Assembly: GCF_014396975.1 (NCBI RefSeq)
Contig: NZ_CP060719.1
Location: 1,336,001-1,400,000, forward strand
From: Thermomonas carbonis
GTDB lineage: Bacteria > Pseudomonadota > Gammaproteobacteria > Xanthomonadales > Xanthomonadaceae
Direction: 5' to 3'
DNA length: 64,000 bases
Below are positions 1-8,860 of the stretch, piece after piece; the stretch's first letter is position 1, and every line of letters starts with the position of its first letter. The position numbers and the translations under genes were made by a program. The notes beneath the pieces are model-generated. The model was not told the origin of the DNA. It did not search any database and saw only the letters and a program-made list of their open reading frames with translations.

Positions 1-329
1 CCTCGTGGAACGCCACCCTGTACTACGAGGGCGATCGTTTCTCGGGCCGCGTGTCGGCGACCAACCGCGCCGACTACCTGATCCAGGTGCCGGGCAGCGA
101 AGTCGGCTTCAACAGCGATGCCAGCGGTGTGCATGGCCAAAGCGGCACCACGGTGCTGGATGCGTCGATCCGCTACAAGATCAACGATCATTTCGAGGTC
201 AGTCTGGAAGGCAGCAACCTGACCAACGTGGCGCAGGAATCGTGGGTCGCCAACCCGGCCCTGCAGTTGCCGCTGGAATACAGCAAGGCCGGCCGCCAGT
301 ACCTGCTGGGCCTGCGCTACAAGTTCTGA
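1..329 (+). CDS. TonB-dependent receptor, C-terminal fragment (cut by window start)
   Basis: Only the last 108 or so residues are in the window, reading in frame from base 3. They show the final beta-strands of an outer-membrane TonB-dependent receptor: alternating polar and hydrophobic residues, a GSNLTN turn and the terminal GLRYKF, where the last aromatic residue is the outer-membrane assembly signal. The next gene is a full-length receptor of the same family with the same ending. Its position beside pectate lyases suggests uptake of a pectic oligosaccharide, which is inference from context. The plug and signal peptide lie outside the window. A hairpin follows the stop codon. Confidence 0.9.
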   Translation, partial: SWNATLYYEGDRFSGRVSATNRADYLIQVPGSEVGFNSDASGVHGQSGTTVLDASIRYKINDHFEVSLEGSNLTNVAQESWVANPALQLPLEYSKAGRQYLLGLRYKF

Positions 330-341
330 TCCATGCGGACA

Positions 342-367
342 CCCGGCCGGATGGGGATCCGGCCGGG
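342..367 (+). terminator. Hairpin after the first TonB receptor gene
   Basis: A perfect 10-bp inverted repeat (342-351 with 358-367, arms CCCGGCCGGA and its complement) with a 6-base loop lies 13 bases after the receptor stop. It has no T-run, so it may only weaken transcription or protect the mRNA end. Confidence 0.5.
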
Positions 368-435
368 TCGTCCTGGCAACAATCATCACGATTTCGACAC
401 AGGCCGCGATGCGGCCTGCTCCGGGGAGGGACGAA

Positions 436-3393
436 ATGCGATCCAAGCACGTTGCAAAAAAGACACCGGTGTCCTTGCTGTCCGCAGCGATCGCCACAGC
501 GCTGTTCGCGATGCCGGGCCTCGCCCTTGCGCAGCAAGCGGCCACTGCCGAACAGAACAAGCCCGAACCGAAGGATCTGGACAAGGTCACCGTGGTCGGG
601 GGCAGTTATCGGGCCAGCCTGGAAAAGGCGCTCGAAGCCAAACGCGACAGCGCCGACCAGATCGACGTGGTCATGGCCGAGGACATCGGCAAGTTTCCCG
701 ATCTGAATCTCGCGGAATCGCTGCAACGCGTGCCCGGCATCACCATCGACCGCGACGCCGGCGAGGGACGCTCGATCAGCGTGCGTGGCCTTGGCGGCGA
801 TTTCTCGCGGGTGCGCATCAACGGCATGGAAGCGTTGTCCACGACCGGCGGTACCGACAGTTCCGGCGGTGCCAACCGCAGCCGCGGCTTCGACTTCAAC
901 GTGTTCGCCTCGGAACTCTTCAGCAGCCTGACCGTGCGCAAGACGCAGTCGGCGCAGGTCGATGAGGGCTCGCTCGGCGCGACCGTGGATCTGCGAGTGG
1001 CGCGTCCGTTCGACTACGACGGTTTCACCTCCACCATCGCCGTGCAGGCGGCGCACAACGACCTGTCCGGTGCGACCAAACCGCGCGTCTCCGGTCTGAT
1101 CGCCAACACCTGGGCGGACGGTCGCGTGGGCGGCCTGCTGTCGGTGTCGTACAGCGAACGCAGCCTGTACGAGGAAGGCTTCAGCAGCGTGCGCTGGGGC
1201 GAAGGCGGCACCTCCGGCACGACCACGTTTTGCAGCCCGCTTGGCTATGATCCGCGCCTGCCCGGCAACAACAGTGGCCGCGGCTCCTCGGCGACGCATT
1301 GCCACAACTCCGGTGGCGTGGTGATCCCGCGCCCGGCGAACACGGCGGACAGCGTGGCGGCCTACGAGACCGCGCGCGACTCGTTCCACCCGCGCCTGCC
1401 GCGCTATGGCCGACTGAGCCACGAACAGACCCGCACCGGCATCACCGGCTCCCTGCAGTTCAAGCTGGCCGACGCCACCACGCTCAGCGTCGACGGCATG
1501 TACTCCAAGCTCGACGCGACCCGCGCCGAGAATTTCCTGCAAACCATTTCCTTCAGCCGCAACTCTTCGCAGGGCGGCAAGGCGCAGACCATCGTCCGCG
1601 AGGCCGAGGTCAACGAGCGCGGCGACCTGGTCTATGGCGTGTTCGACAACGTCGACGTGCGCTCGGAATCGCGCTTCGACGAGCTGAGCACCGAGTTCAA
1701 GCAGTTCAGCGCATTGCTGGAGCATCGCTTCAACGACCGCCTGAGCATGAGTGCGCTGGTCGGCACCTCGAAGTCGGTGTTCGACAATCCCGTGCAGACC
1801 ACGGTGACCTTCGACATCCAGAACCTGCAGGGTTACAGCTGGGACTTCCGCGACAATCCCGACTTGCCCGACATCACCTACGGCACGTTGGATCCGGCCA
1901 ATCCGGCGTCGTGGAACTGGATCAGCAATCCGGTCGCCAACAGCACCGGTTCGGAGATCCGCATCCGTCCGCAAGCGACCAGCAACCAGTTCGACAACGC
2001 CAAGGTCGATTTCGAGTTCCGCGGCAACCAGACGTTCACCTTCCACGGCGGACTGTCGTGGAAGCGCTTCGACATGAGTACCAGCGACTTCCGCCGCGCC
2101 AACGAACTGCTGATCCCGGCGTTGCCGGCCGGCACCTCGATCGCCGACATCAGCATGCTGCTGACCGGCTTCGGCAAGGGGCTTGGCTCCAGTTCGCCGT
2201 CGTCATGGCTGGTGCCGGATCTGGAGAAACTCGCATCGATGTTCGACATCTACTGCAACTGCAATACCGGCGTGCCGGGCGGCGACTTCAGCCTGACCAG
2301 CATCACCAACGGCAATGCGCGGGTGAACAACTTCGGCGTGCGCGAAGAAGACACCGGCGGCTACTTCCAGACCAACTTCGACATCGACCTGGCCGGTCGT
2401 CCGCTGCGCGGCAATGCCGGCATCCGCTATGCCAGGACCGAGATCGACACCGTCGGTTACTCCTCGGTCGGCGGCGGCACCGCGGTCAACTACAACCACA
2501 GCTACAACGACTGGCTGCCGTCGGTGAACCTGGCATGGGATGCCGCCGAGACGCTGGTGCTGCGCTTCGGTGCGGCCAAGGTGATGGCGCGGCCGCAACT
2601 GGGCGCGCTGAATCCCGGCTCCGGCATCACCTTCAATTCGACGGGCGGGACCAGCACCGCGCGCGTGGGCAATCCGTTCCTGGATCCGTTCCGTGCCACC
2701 ACCGTGGACCTGAGCGCCGAGTGGTATTTCGCCAAGGATTCGCTGTTGTCGGTCGGTCTGTTCTACAAGGACATCGATACCTACATCCAGGAATTCCGCG
2801 CGACGATGACGTATGCGGAGACCGGCCTGCCGGTCGAATGGGTGCCGGCCGGCTTCGACCTGCAGAACGAGGTCGATCTGCGCCAGTGGATCAACACGCC
2901 GGGCGGTCCGTTGAAGGGCGTCGAAATCAACTACCAGCAGCCCTTCACCTTCCTGCCTGGCTTCTGGAAGGATTTCGGCCTGCAGTTGAACTACACCCAC
3001 GTCGAATCGACGATCACCTACGGCAACTCGGACGTGGCCAATTCCGACGTCACCTTCGAGAACGACCTGGTCAACCTGTCGCCGGATTCGCACAACGCGA
3101 CCGTGTACTACGACAACGGCACGTTCAGTGCGCGCGTGTCGACGGCCTATCGTTCCAACTACCTGCAGCGTGTGCCGGGCCAGAACGGCAACGACGTAGA
3201 AGGCAAGCGCGGAACCCGCAGCGTGGATGCCTCGATGTCGTACAAGCTCAACAAGCAGCTCAGCTTCAGCCTGGAAGGCATCAACCTGACCGATGCCTAC
3301 AACCAGCAGTTCGTGGATTCGGTCCGCGACAGCACATCGGTCTACCACCACACCGGCCGCGAGTTCCTGCTGGGCCTGCGCTACAAGTTCTGA
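436..3393 (+). CDS. TonB-dependent receptor, pectin-locus outer-membrane transporter
   Basis: This is a 985-residue outer-membrane TonB-dependent receptor of the large Xanthomonas/Caulobacter type. The ATG at 436 is preferred over an in-frame ATG at 409 because GGGGAGGG lies six bases upstream and the product then begins with a clean signal peptide ending near ALAQQA. A TonB-box-like stretch (DKVTVVGG) is near residue 50, the plug domain covers about residues 60-180 (LPDLNLAESLQRVPG-like, then GDFSRVRINGME), and the rest is beta-barrel ending GLRYKF. It follows a second receptor of the same type and is followed by a strong terminator. Transport of oligogalacturonides is inferred from the pectate lyases and kduI/kduD nearby, not from the barrel itself. 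A 12-bp palindrome at 462-473 lies within the signal-peptide codons. Confidence 0.93.
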   Translation: MRSKHVAKKTPVSLLSAAIATALFAMPGLALAQQAATAEQNKPEPKDLDKVTVVGGSYRASLEKALEAKRDSADQIDVVMAEDIGKFPDLNLAESLQRVPGITIDRDAGEGRSISVRGLGGDFSRVRINGMEALSTTGGTDSSGGANRSRGFDFNVFASELFSSLTVRKTQSAQVDEGSLGATVDLRVARPFDYDGFTSTIAVQAAHNDLSGATKPRVSGLIANTWADGRVGGLLSVSYSERSLYEEGFSSVRWGEGGTSGTTTFCSPLGYDPRLPGNNSGRGSSATHCHNSGGVVIPRPANTADSVAAYETARDSFHPRLPRYGRLSHEQTRTGITGSLQFKLADATTLSVDGMYSKLDATRAENFLQTISFSRNSSQGGKAQTIVREAEVNERGDLVYGVFDNVDVRSESRFDELSTEFKQFSALLEHRFNDRLSMSALVGTSKSVFDNPVQTTVTFDIQNLQGYSWDFRDNPDLPDITYGTLDPANPASWNWISNPVANSTGSEIRIRPQATSNQFDNAKVDFEFRGNQTFTFHGGLSWKRFDMSTSDFRRANELLIPALPAGTSIADISMLLTGFGKGLGSSSPSSWLVPDLEKLASMFDIYCNCNTGVPGGDFSLTSITNGNARVNNFGVREEDTGGYFQTNFDIDLAGRPLRGNAGIRYARTEIDTVGYSSVGGGTAVNYNHSYNDWLPSVNLAWDAAETLVLRFGAAKVMARPQLGALNPGSGITFNSTGGTSTARVGNPFLDPFRATTVDLSAEWYFAKDSLLSVGLFYKDIDTYIQEFRATMTYAETGLPVEWVPAGFDLQNEVDLRQWINTPGGPLKGVEINYQQPFTFLPGFWKDFGLQLNYTHVESTITYGNSDVANSDVTFENDLVNLSPDSHNATVYYDNGTFSARVSTAYRSNYLQRVPGQNGNDVEGKRGTRSVDASMSYKLNKQLSFSLEGINLTDAYNQQFVDSVRDSTSVYHHTGREFLLGLRYKF

Positions 3394-3407
3394 TCCACAA
3401 CCCCTGG

Positions 3408-3438
3408 GCCGTCGGACGTTCGCGTCCGGCGGCTTTTT
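3408..3438 (+). terminator. Rho-independent terminator of the TonB receptor gene
   Basis: A 10-bp stem (3408-3417 with 3424-3433, one G-U pair) with a 6-base loop is followed directly by TTTTT at 3434-3438, fourteen bases after the stop. It separates this gene from the convergent esterase gene. Confidence 0.85.
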
Positions 3439-3449
3439 GTGGTCCGCGA

Positions 3450-5033
3450 TCAGAACGTCCCGCGCTGCACGAATGGCACGCGTTGATACAACGCGCGTTC
3501 GCCGCCGCGCGGGTCGTCCTGCATCGCCGGCGTCGCGCCGAACACCATCGTTTCGCGACGCGGCAGCGAATACGGCGACCACGTCGTGGTCGCACCGGTG
3601 CGCGGATCGCCGCTGCGGGCGAAGGCGAGTAGGGCATCACGCATTGATGTCGCCACGGCACGCGCTTCGTTGCTGATGCCGGTGCGCGAACCAGGCTGCG
3701 CGATGGTGTCGAACACCAGCGGGATGTCGAGTGTGTGGAACGCGCGGCATTGTTCGCCGCCCTCGACATCGCGCGGATACCAGTCGAGCTGATAGGCCCA
3801 GGTGTTGCCGCGACCATCGCGTGCGCGCACTTCGAGTTCTTCCACCGCGCCGCGCCAGGAACGGCCGGCAGTGGTAGCGGCGAAGAAGACCTCCGACGGC
3901 GTGTACTGCGGATACAGGCGACGGTATTCGGCGATGACATCGTTCGGGTCGAGGTCGACGAATTGCTGCGCGCGCAGTTTTGCCGGCAGCGTGTCCCATG
4001 TCAGCGCGAAATTCCCGGGATCGTTGCCGAGGAAGGCGCGGGTTTCGTCGCGGGTATTGCCGATCACCATCGGGATCGAGGCCGATTGCGATGGCGCATC
4101 CGGCCAGAACGGATGCCGCGGCAAGGCCTCGCCGGCGAGTACCGGGCCGAAGTACAGCGCGGTGTCTTCGACCCGCGAAGGATCGCGGGTGCGCAGCGCT
4201 TCAATCAATGTCGCTGCAGGGATGCGCAACAACGCATCGACATCGCGCGCGCCGAGCGCGTCCATCATCAGCTTCGCGCGTTGCGCGGCGGCACGCGGCC
4301 CGGCGGCGGTGACCTGCTGTCCGCTCATCGTCCATGCGCGATGGAACAACCCGCGCGCGGCCGGCATCGCCATCAGCGTGGCGATCTTGGCGCCGCCCCC
4401 GGACTGGCCGAACACGGTCACGTTGCCGGCATCGCCACCGAACTCCGCGGCGTGCTCGCGTACCCACTGCAAGGCTGCGATCAGATCCAGCTGGCCGACA
4501 TTGCCGGACTCGGCGAAACGCTCATCCAACTCGCCGAGGTAGAGATAGCCGAATGCGTTGAGGCGATGGTTGACGGTGACCACCACCACGTCGCCATGCG
4601 TGCACAGCTGCCTGCCGTCGTACAGCGGATCGCTGCCGCTGCCGTTGTTGAAGCCGCCGCCATGGATGTAGAACAGGATCGGTCGCCGCTTGCCGTCGCG
4701 CAGGCCGGGCGTGGTGACATTGAGGAACAGGCAGTCCTCGCTGCCCGGCCCGTCGTTGCCGCCTTGCGGTGCGCTGCTGCCGAACGCGCTCGCATCGCGC
4801 GCGCCTCGCCATGGAGCTTCGCGTTGCGGAGGCTGGAAGCGATGCGTCGAGGTGTCCGCGCCGTAGCGGATGCCGCGGAACACGTGCAGGTCGCCGCTGC
4901 GCAGGCCGAGGATGCGGCCGCTGCGCGTGCGTGCGCTGCTGCGTTCGATGCCTGTCGCAGCGAAGCCAGGCGCGGAAGCGGCCAGCGCGAGTGCGAGCGA
5001 CGCTTTCAGCAGGTGCCGGCGATCGCGATCCAT
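3450..5033 (-). CDS. Exported type-B carboxylesterase
   Basis: The 527-residue product is an alpha/beta-hydrolase of the carboxylesterase type-B (COesterase) family. Visible are a signal peptide (residues 1 to about 26, ending GFAATG), the EDCLFLNV motif near 99-106, the oxyanion-hole HGGG at 124-127, the nucleophile elbow GQSGG with Ser211, the acid Glu330 in NTRDE, and His433 in AFHTLDIP, so the triad is complete. The start at 5033 is chosen over an earlier in-frame ATG because it gives the signal peptide and has AGGCGG upstream. It begins 7 bases after the pectate lyase stop, so the two are co-transcribed. Removal of methyl or acetyl esters from pectin is a likely role from context; the substrate cannot be read from sequence. 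Confidence 0.9.
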   Translation of the reverse strand: MDRDRRHLLKASLALALAASAPGFAATGIERSSARTRSGRILGLRSGDLHVFRGIRYGADTSTHRFQPPQREAPWRGARDASAFGSSAPQGGNDGPGSEDCLFLNVTTPGLRDGKRRPILFYIHGGGFNNGSGSDPLYDGRQLCTHGDVVVVTVNHRLNAFGYLYLGELDERFAESGNVGQLDLIAALQWVREHAAEFGGDAGNVTVFGQSGGGAKIATLMAMPAARGLFHRAWTMSGQQVTAAGPRAAAQRAKLMMDALGARDVDALLRIPAATLIEALRTRDPSRVEDTALYFGPVLAGEALPRHPFWPDAPSQSASIPMVIGNTRDETRAFLGNDPGNFALTWDTLPAKLRAQQFVDLDPNDVIAEYRRLYPQYTPSEVFFAATTAGRSWRGAVEELEVRARDGRGNTWAYQLDWYPRDVEGGEQCRAFHTLDIPLVFDTIAQPGSRTGISNEARAVATSMRDALLAFARSGDPRTGATTTWSPYSLPRRETMVFGATPAMQDDPRGGERALYQRVPFVQRGTF

Positions 5034-5040
5034 CGCCGCC

Positions 5041-6387
5041 TCAGCGCAGCGGTTCACGGCGTGGAAGTGGTTTCAGCGGTTCCATCGTGTCCAGGTTCCA
5101 GTCCGCGGGCACGAACGCCTGCCGCGTCTCCGCGACCTTCGGATAGCCGCCCACTTCGGCTTCGCTGTCGATGTGCTTGCCGCGGCCTTCGATGGCGTTC
5201 TCGAGGATGCGCCGGTCGATGTCATCGCGATCCCACGGACGCGCGCCGGCGTTGGCCAGCACGCTGTCCTGCACGTCCTTGGCCGGCATCGGCTTGACTC
5301 CGAACGGCAGCGGCGGACGCGTCTTGAGCATGCGCCAGCCGGCGCTGTTGCTGCTGTAGCGGCCGGTCTGCGGCAAGGTCTCGCCATAGCGATCCACCGC
5401 CAGGTTGTCTTCCATGTACAGGTCCAGCCAGCCGGAGCCACCGAACTGGAAGAACGGCGTGCGCTCCGGCGTGTTCGGGCCGCCGCGCATCGAATTGCCG
5501 ACCAGCACCAGTTGCCCGTCCTGATAGGGATGGCCGTCCCATTCGGCGGCGATCAGGTTGTAGTGCACCGCGCGCTGTCCCGGATTGTTGATCAGGTTGT
5601 TGACCACCCACCCCTGGGTGCCGCCCTTGAACATCGGATTGCGTTCGCGGTTCTGCGAGTAGAGGTTGCCGATGATCAGGATGTCGCGCGCGTTGTCGTG
5701 GATCAGCGAACCCTTCGAATGTTCGCCCTTTGCGTGCGTCGCGTAGCCGAGGCCTTCGGCGAGGATGTTGTTGCTGAAGGTGATCCGGTGCGAAGTGCCG
5801 GCGCGCCACTGTTCGGGCGTGTCGCCCTTGAAGCGGGTGCCGGAGGCCGACAGGTTCTCGTCGCTCGACCAGGTCAGCGAGCAGTGATCGACGATCACGT
5901 CGTGCGCGCCGACCGTGCTGATCGAGTCGAAGTCGGTGCCGGCCATCTTCGCTAGCCCGGCTTCGCCCGGCCGCACGCGCAGGTGCTGGATGATCACGTT
6001 GTGCGCGCTGAGGTCGATGCCGCCGCGGACCAGGGTGATGCCCGGCTGCGGCGCGGTCTGTCCGGCGATGGTCAGAAAAGGTTCCTTGATCTTCAGCGAC
6101 TTGACCCCGAGGTCGATCACGCCGCCGACTTCGAACACCACGATCCGTGGGCCCTTGGCGTCGATCGCTTCGCGCAGCGAGCCGGGGCCTTCCGTGGCCA
6201 GGGTGGTGACCCGGATGATCCTGCCGCCGCGCCCGCCCGGCGTGTGCGCGGCCCAGCCCATCGCGCCGGGGAAGGCGAGTTGCGGCGGCGGGGCTTGCTG
6301 CGCGGCGAGCGGCGTGGCGCAGGCCAGCAGCAAGGCCAGGCCGAGCTGGCGGATGGTCGACGTGCGACCGGTGATGCGATGGGTCAT
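5041..6387 (-). CDS. Exported pectate lyase, PL1-like right-handed beta-helix
   Basis: A 448-residue secreted protein with a signal peptide (about residues 1-29, ending PLAAQQ) and a parallel beta-helix body of the polysaccharide lyase family 1 pectate lyase type. The N-terminal FPGAMGWAAHTPGGRGG segment, the REAIDAKGPRIVVFEVGG strand, the VDHCSLTWSSDEN turn and SHRITFSNNI repeats are typical. It would cleave polygalacturonate by beta-elimination in the periplasm or outside the cell. Start 6387 has GGGAGGGA nine bases upstream and a TATGAT -10 box about 28 bases upstream. It leads an operon with the carboxylesterase, divergent from the hydratase/TRAP operon. The family match is clear; the exact polymer preference is not. 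Confidence 0.88.
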   Translation of the reverse strand: MTHRITGRTSTIRQLGLALLLACATPLAAQQAPPPQLAFPGAMGWAAHTPGGRGGRIIRVTTLATEGPGSLREAIDAKGPRIVVFEVGGVIDLGVKSLKIKEPFLTIAGQTAPQPGITLVRGGIDLSAHNVIIQHLRVRPGEAGLAKMAGTDFDSISTVGAHDVIVDHCSLTWSSDENLSASGTRFKGDTPEQWRAGTSHRITFSNNILAEGLGYATHAKGEHSKGSLIHDNARDILIIGNLYSQNRERNPMFKGGTQGWVVNNLINNPGQRAVHYNLIAAEWDGHPYQDGQLVLVGNSMRGGPNTPERTPFFQFGGSGWLDLYMEDNLAVDRYGETLPQTGRYSSNSAGWRMLKTRPPLPFGVKPMPAKDVQDSVLANAGARPWDRDDIDRRILENAIEGRGKHIDSEAEVGGYPKVAETRQAFVPADWNLDTMEPLKPLPRREPLR

Positions 6388-6414
6388 GGCGTTCCCTCCC
6401 AGGAGACGTTGCCG

Positions 6415-6459
6415 ATCATAGTGCAGTGCACATTGTCATTGACACCGGTTTCCTATACA
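6415..6459. promoter_or_regulatory. Divergent promoter with candidate LacI-type operator
   Basis: The 109-base gap between the pectate lyase and hydratase genes carries a minus-strand -10 box TATGAT (6415-6420) for the pectate lyase and the imperfect palindrome TGACACCGGTTTCC (6440-6453). The palindrome matches 13 of 14 bases of the one upstream of kduI. A plus-strand promoter could be TTGTCA (6433-6438) with TATACA (6454-6459) at a short 15-base spacing, which would put the operator between -35 and -10. The operator role and regulator are inferred. Confidence 0.55.
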
Positions 6460-6496
6460 ACCTTTCCGCACATGCAGGAGGGGGTCGGGGCAGGGG

Positions 6497-7315
6497 ATGG
6501 ATCGGATCGTGGACATAGACAGTCGGGCAATCGCGCAGCAGCTGGTGGAGGCCCGCCGGCTGGCCAGCGCATTGCCGCAGTATCCGGGGACGATCCCCGC
6601 AAGCCTTGATGCAGGCTACGCTTGCCAGGATGCGGCGATCCCGATGTGGCCATCGTCGATCGCCGGCTGGAAGGTCGGCAAGATCCCGGACACGTGGGTC
6701 GACAGGTTGGGCGAGGATCGCCTGGTCGGGCCGATCTTCGAAAACCGCGTGCAGCGACCTCATGACCATCGGGGGACATTTCCCGTGATCACCGATGGCT
6801 TCGCCGCGATCGAGGCCGAATTCATCTTCGTGCTGGGCGCGGATGCGGCGGCCGGCAAGACCGATTGGACCTTTGACGAAGCCGCGGCGCTGGTCGACAG
6901 CCTGCGCGTGGGCGTGGAACTGGCAGGCAGTGCGCTGCCCGATATCAACCGTCTCGGTCCGCCGGTGGTGGTCTCCGATTACGGCAACAACGCCGGCCTG
7001 ATCCTGGGCCCGGCCATCGCCGACTGGCAGCAACGTTCGATGGACGAGCTGCCCTGCGAAACCTTCATCGACGGGATGTCGGTCGGCAGCGGTCGCGCCA
7101 GTTCGATTCCCGGCGGTCCGCTGGCCGCGCTGGTATTCGCCCTGTCGCGCTGCGCGCGACGCGGACTGCCGCTGCGTGCGGGTCAATACGTGTCCACCGG
7201 CGCGGCCACCGGCATCCATGACATCGTGGCCGGGCAACAGTCGCGGGTGGAATTCCCGGGGCTGGCCTCGTTCCAGATCACCGCGATCGTCGCCCAACCG
7301 CAGGAGTGGCCATGA
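6497..7315 (+). CDS. 2-keto-4-pentenoate hydratase / fumarylacetoacetase-fold protein
   Basis: The 272-residue product belongs to the MhpD/HpaH hydratase branch of the fumarylacetoacetate hydrolase superfamily: IAGWKVG near residue 55, the acidic metal-site region around EAEFIFVL near 110, VELAGS near 138, and GPPVVVSDYGNNAGLILG. Relatives hydrate or decarboxylate 2-oxo acids with a bound divalent metal in the cytoplasm. Here it is the first gene of an operon overlapping the TRAP receptor gene by 4 bases (ATGA), so its substrate probably arrives by that transporter. In a pectin locus a 2-oxo-3-deoxy sugar acid or related enol is likely, but this is inference. The start at 6497 has a GGGG stretch upstream. 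Confidence 0.8.
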   Translation: MDRIVDIDSRAIAQQLVEARRLASALPQYPGTIPASLDAGYACQDAAIPMWPSSIAGWKVGKIPDTWVDRLGEDRLVGPIFENRVQRPHDHRGTFPVITDGFAAIEAEFIFVLGADAAAGKTDWTFDEAAALVDSLRVGVELAGSALPDINRLGPPVVVSDYGNNAGLILGPAIADWQQRSMDELPCETFIDGMSVGSGRASSIPGGPLAALVFALSRCARRGLPLRAGQYVSTGAATGIHDIVAGQQSRVEFPGLASFQITAIVAQPQEWP

Positions 7316-8298
7316 ACACGCGTCGACAGTTCCTGACCGGCGCGGTCGCTGCTGCCGGCGCGGCCATGCTGCCGCGCACGTGGGCGGCGGATACCCGCCT
7401 GCTCACGGCCACCGACGTGCACGTCAAGGACTACCCGACGGTCGAGGCGGTGCGCTGGATCGGCGAGACCCTGGAACGCGAGACCGACGGCCGCCTGAAG
7501 CTGCGCCTGTACCACTCCGGCCAGCTCGGCCGCGAGTCAGAGGCGATCGACATGGCCCGCTTCGGTGCCATCGACATCACCCGCGTGTATTCGGGCGCAC
7601 TCAACAACGCGTTCCCGCTGACCCGTGCGCTGTGCCTGCCGTACGTGTTCGATTCGGTCGCGCACATGCGTCGCGCGCTGGACGGCGGCCTGGCGGAGTC
7701 GGTGCTGGCCGGGTTCGCGTCACGCGATCTGGTCGGGCTGGCCGTGTACGACAGCGGTGCGCGCTGCTTCTACAACACCAAGCACCCGATCGTGATGCCG
7801 AAGGACCTGCATGGCCTGAAGCTGCGCGTGGCAAGTTCCGACATCTTCATCGAGCTGGTTCGCCTGCTCGGCGCGAATCCCACGCCGATGTCGCTGGGCG
7901 ACACTTTCTCCGGCATGGAGACGCACATGATCGATGGTGCCGAGAACAACATGCGCAGCTTCCATTCCAGTCGCCACTTCGAGGCCGCGCAGTACTGGTC
8001 GCAGACCGAGCATTCCTACGCGCCGGACATCCTGCTGCTGTCGCGCCGCACCTTCGACGCGCTGTCGCCGGCCGACCGCCAGCTGGTGCGCGAGACCGCG
8101 CGCGCCTCGGTCGCGGTGATGCGTGCGAAGTGGGACGAGTCGGAAGGCAAGGCGCGCCAGGCCGTGCTCGATGCCGGCATCCGCAGCAACGAGGTCGACA
8201 TGGCCGCGTTCCACGCCGCCGCGCGACCGCTGCGCGACCGCTACCTGCAACAGCCCGAGATCCAGGCCCTTTACCGTCGCATCCGCGACGCCGCCTGA
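7312..8298 (+). CDS. TRAP transporter substrate-binding protein (DctP family)
   Basis: This 328-residue periplasmic binding protein is the receptor of a tripartite ATP-independent transporter. It begins with a Tat-like signal (NTRRQFLTGA then a hydrophobic run ending TWAAD) and shows DctP features: LGRESEAIDMARFGAIDI near residue 75, a conserved Arg in LKLRVASSDIF near 165, and the ENNMRSFHSSRHFEAAQYWS segment. The ATG at 7312 is preferred over an in-frame GTG at 7306, since CAGGAG then sits at the right distance. Two membrane-subunit genes follow. Proteins of this family next to pectin genes take up uronates or short unsaturated oligouronides; the ligand here is inferred. Confidence 0.9.
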   Translation: MNTRRQFLTGAVAAAGAAMLPRTWAADTRLLTATDVHVKDYPTVEAVRWIGETLERETDGRLKLRLYHSGQLGRESEAIDMARFGAIDITRVYSGALNNAFPLTRALCLPYVFDSVAHMRRALDGGLAESVLAGFASRDLVGLAVYDSGARCFYNTKHPIVMPKDLHGLKLRVASSDIFIELVRLLGANPTPMSLGDTFSGMETHMIDGAENNMRSFHSSRHFEAAQYWSQTEHSYAPDILLLSRRTFDALSPADRQLVRETARASVAVMRAKWDESEGKARQAVLDAGIRSNEVDMAAFHAAARPLRDRYLQQPEIQALYRRIRDAA

Positions 8299-8317
8299 GC
8301 AGCCCAGGAACCAACGG

Positions 8318-8860
8318 ATGTCCGAACCCACGACCGCTCCGCCGTCCAGCGCCGTCCAGCGCGCCCTGGACAAGCTCGCCGGCCTGACCATCGGCATCGC
8401 CGCCACCGCCCTGCTCGGGCTGGTGGTGGTGCAGGGCTGGCAGGTCTTCGCCCGCTATGTGATCAACGATTCGCCCAGTTGGACCGAGCCGGTGACCCTG
8501 CTGTTGCTGGCCACCGCCACCAGCCTGGGCGCCGCTTGCGGCGTGCACACCAACCGCCATTTCGGCTTCTTCCTGCTGCATGACCACGTCAGGCCGGGCG
8601 CGCGCCTCGCCATCGACCTGATCGTGACCCTGGTCATCGTCGCCATCGGCGCGGTACTGGCCTACTGGGGCGCGGTGCTGCTGGTCGACGGACTTGGCAT
8701 CAAGGCCGCCGGTGCCAACCTGCCGCAGAGCATCAATTACCTGCCGCTGTCGCTCGGTGGCGCGCTGATGGTGGTGTTCGCGCTCAACCGGCTGGTGCTG
8801 GCGTTCGGCCCACAGGGACCGGCCGTGCCCGAACCCGCGGCGCAGGAAGGAGACCTCTGA
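8318..8860 (+). CDS. TRAP transporter small permease (DctQ family)
   Basis: The 180-residue product is the four-helix small membrane subunit of the TRAP transporter. Hydrophobic segments lie at about residues 20-42, 52-75, 97-122 and 140-165, and the VFARYVINDSPSWTEPV segment between helices 1 and 2 is the DctQ signature. It lies 19 bases after the receptor gene and shares its last base with the start codon of the large permease gene. It acts with the other two subunits in sodium- or proton-driven import across the inner membrane. Confidence 0.9.
   Translation: MSEPTTAPPSSAVQRALDKLAGLTIGIAATALLGLVVVQGWQVFARYVINDSPSWTEPVTLLLLATATSLGAACGVHTNRHFGFFLLHDHVRPGARLAIDLIVTLVIVAIGAVLAYWGAVLLVDGLGIKAAGANLPQSINYLPLSLGGALMVVFALNRLVLAFGPQGPAVPEPAAQEGDL

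Noticed and set aside
199..2046. Minus-strand open frame opposite the TonB receptor genes
   Set aside because: It spans the end of one receptor and half of the next on the other strand, with no recognisable domain.
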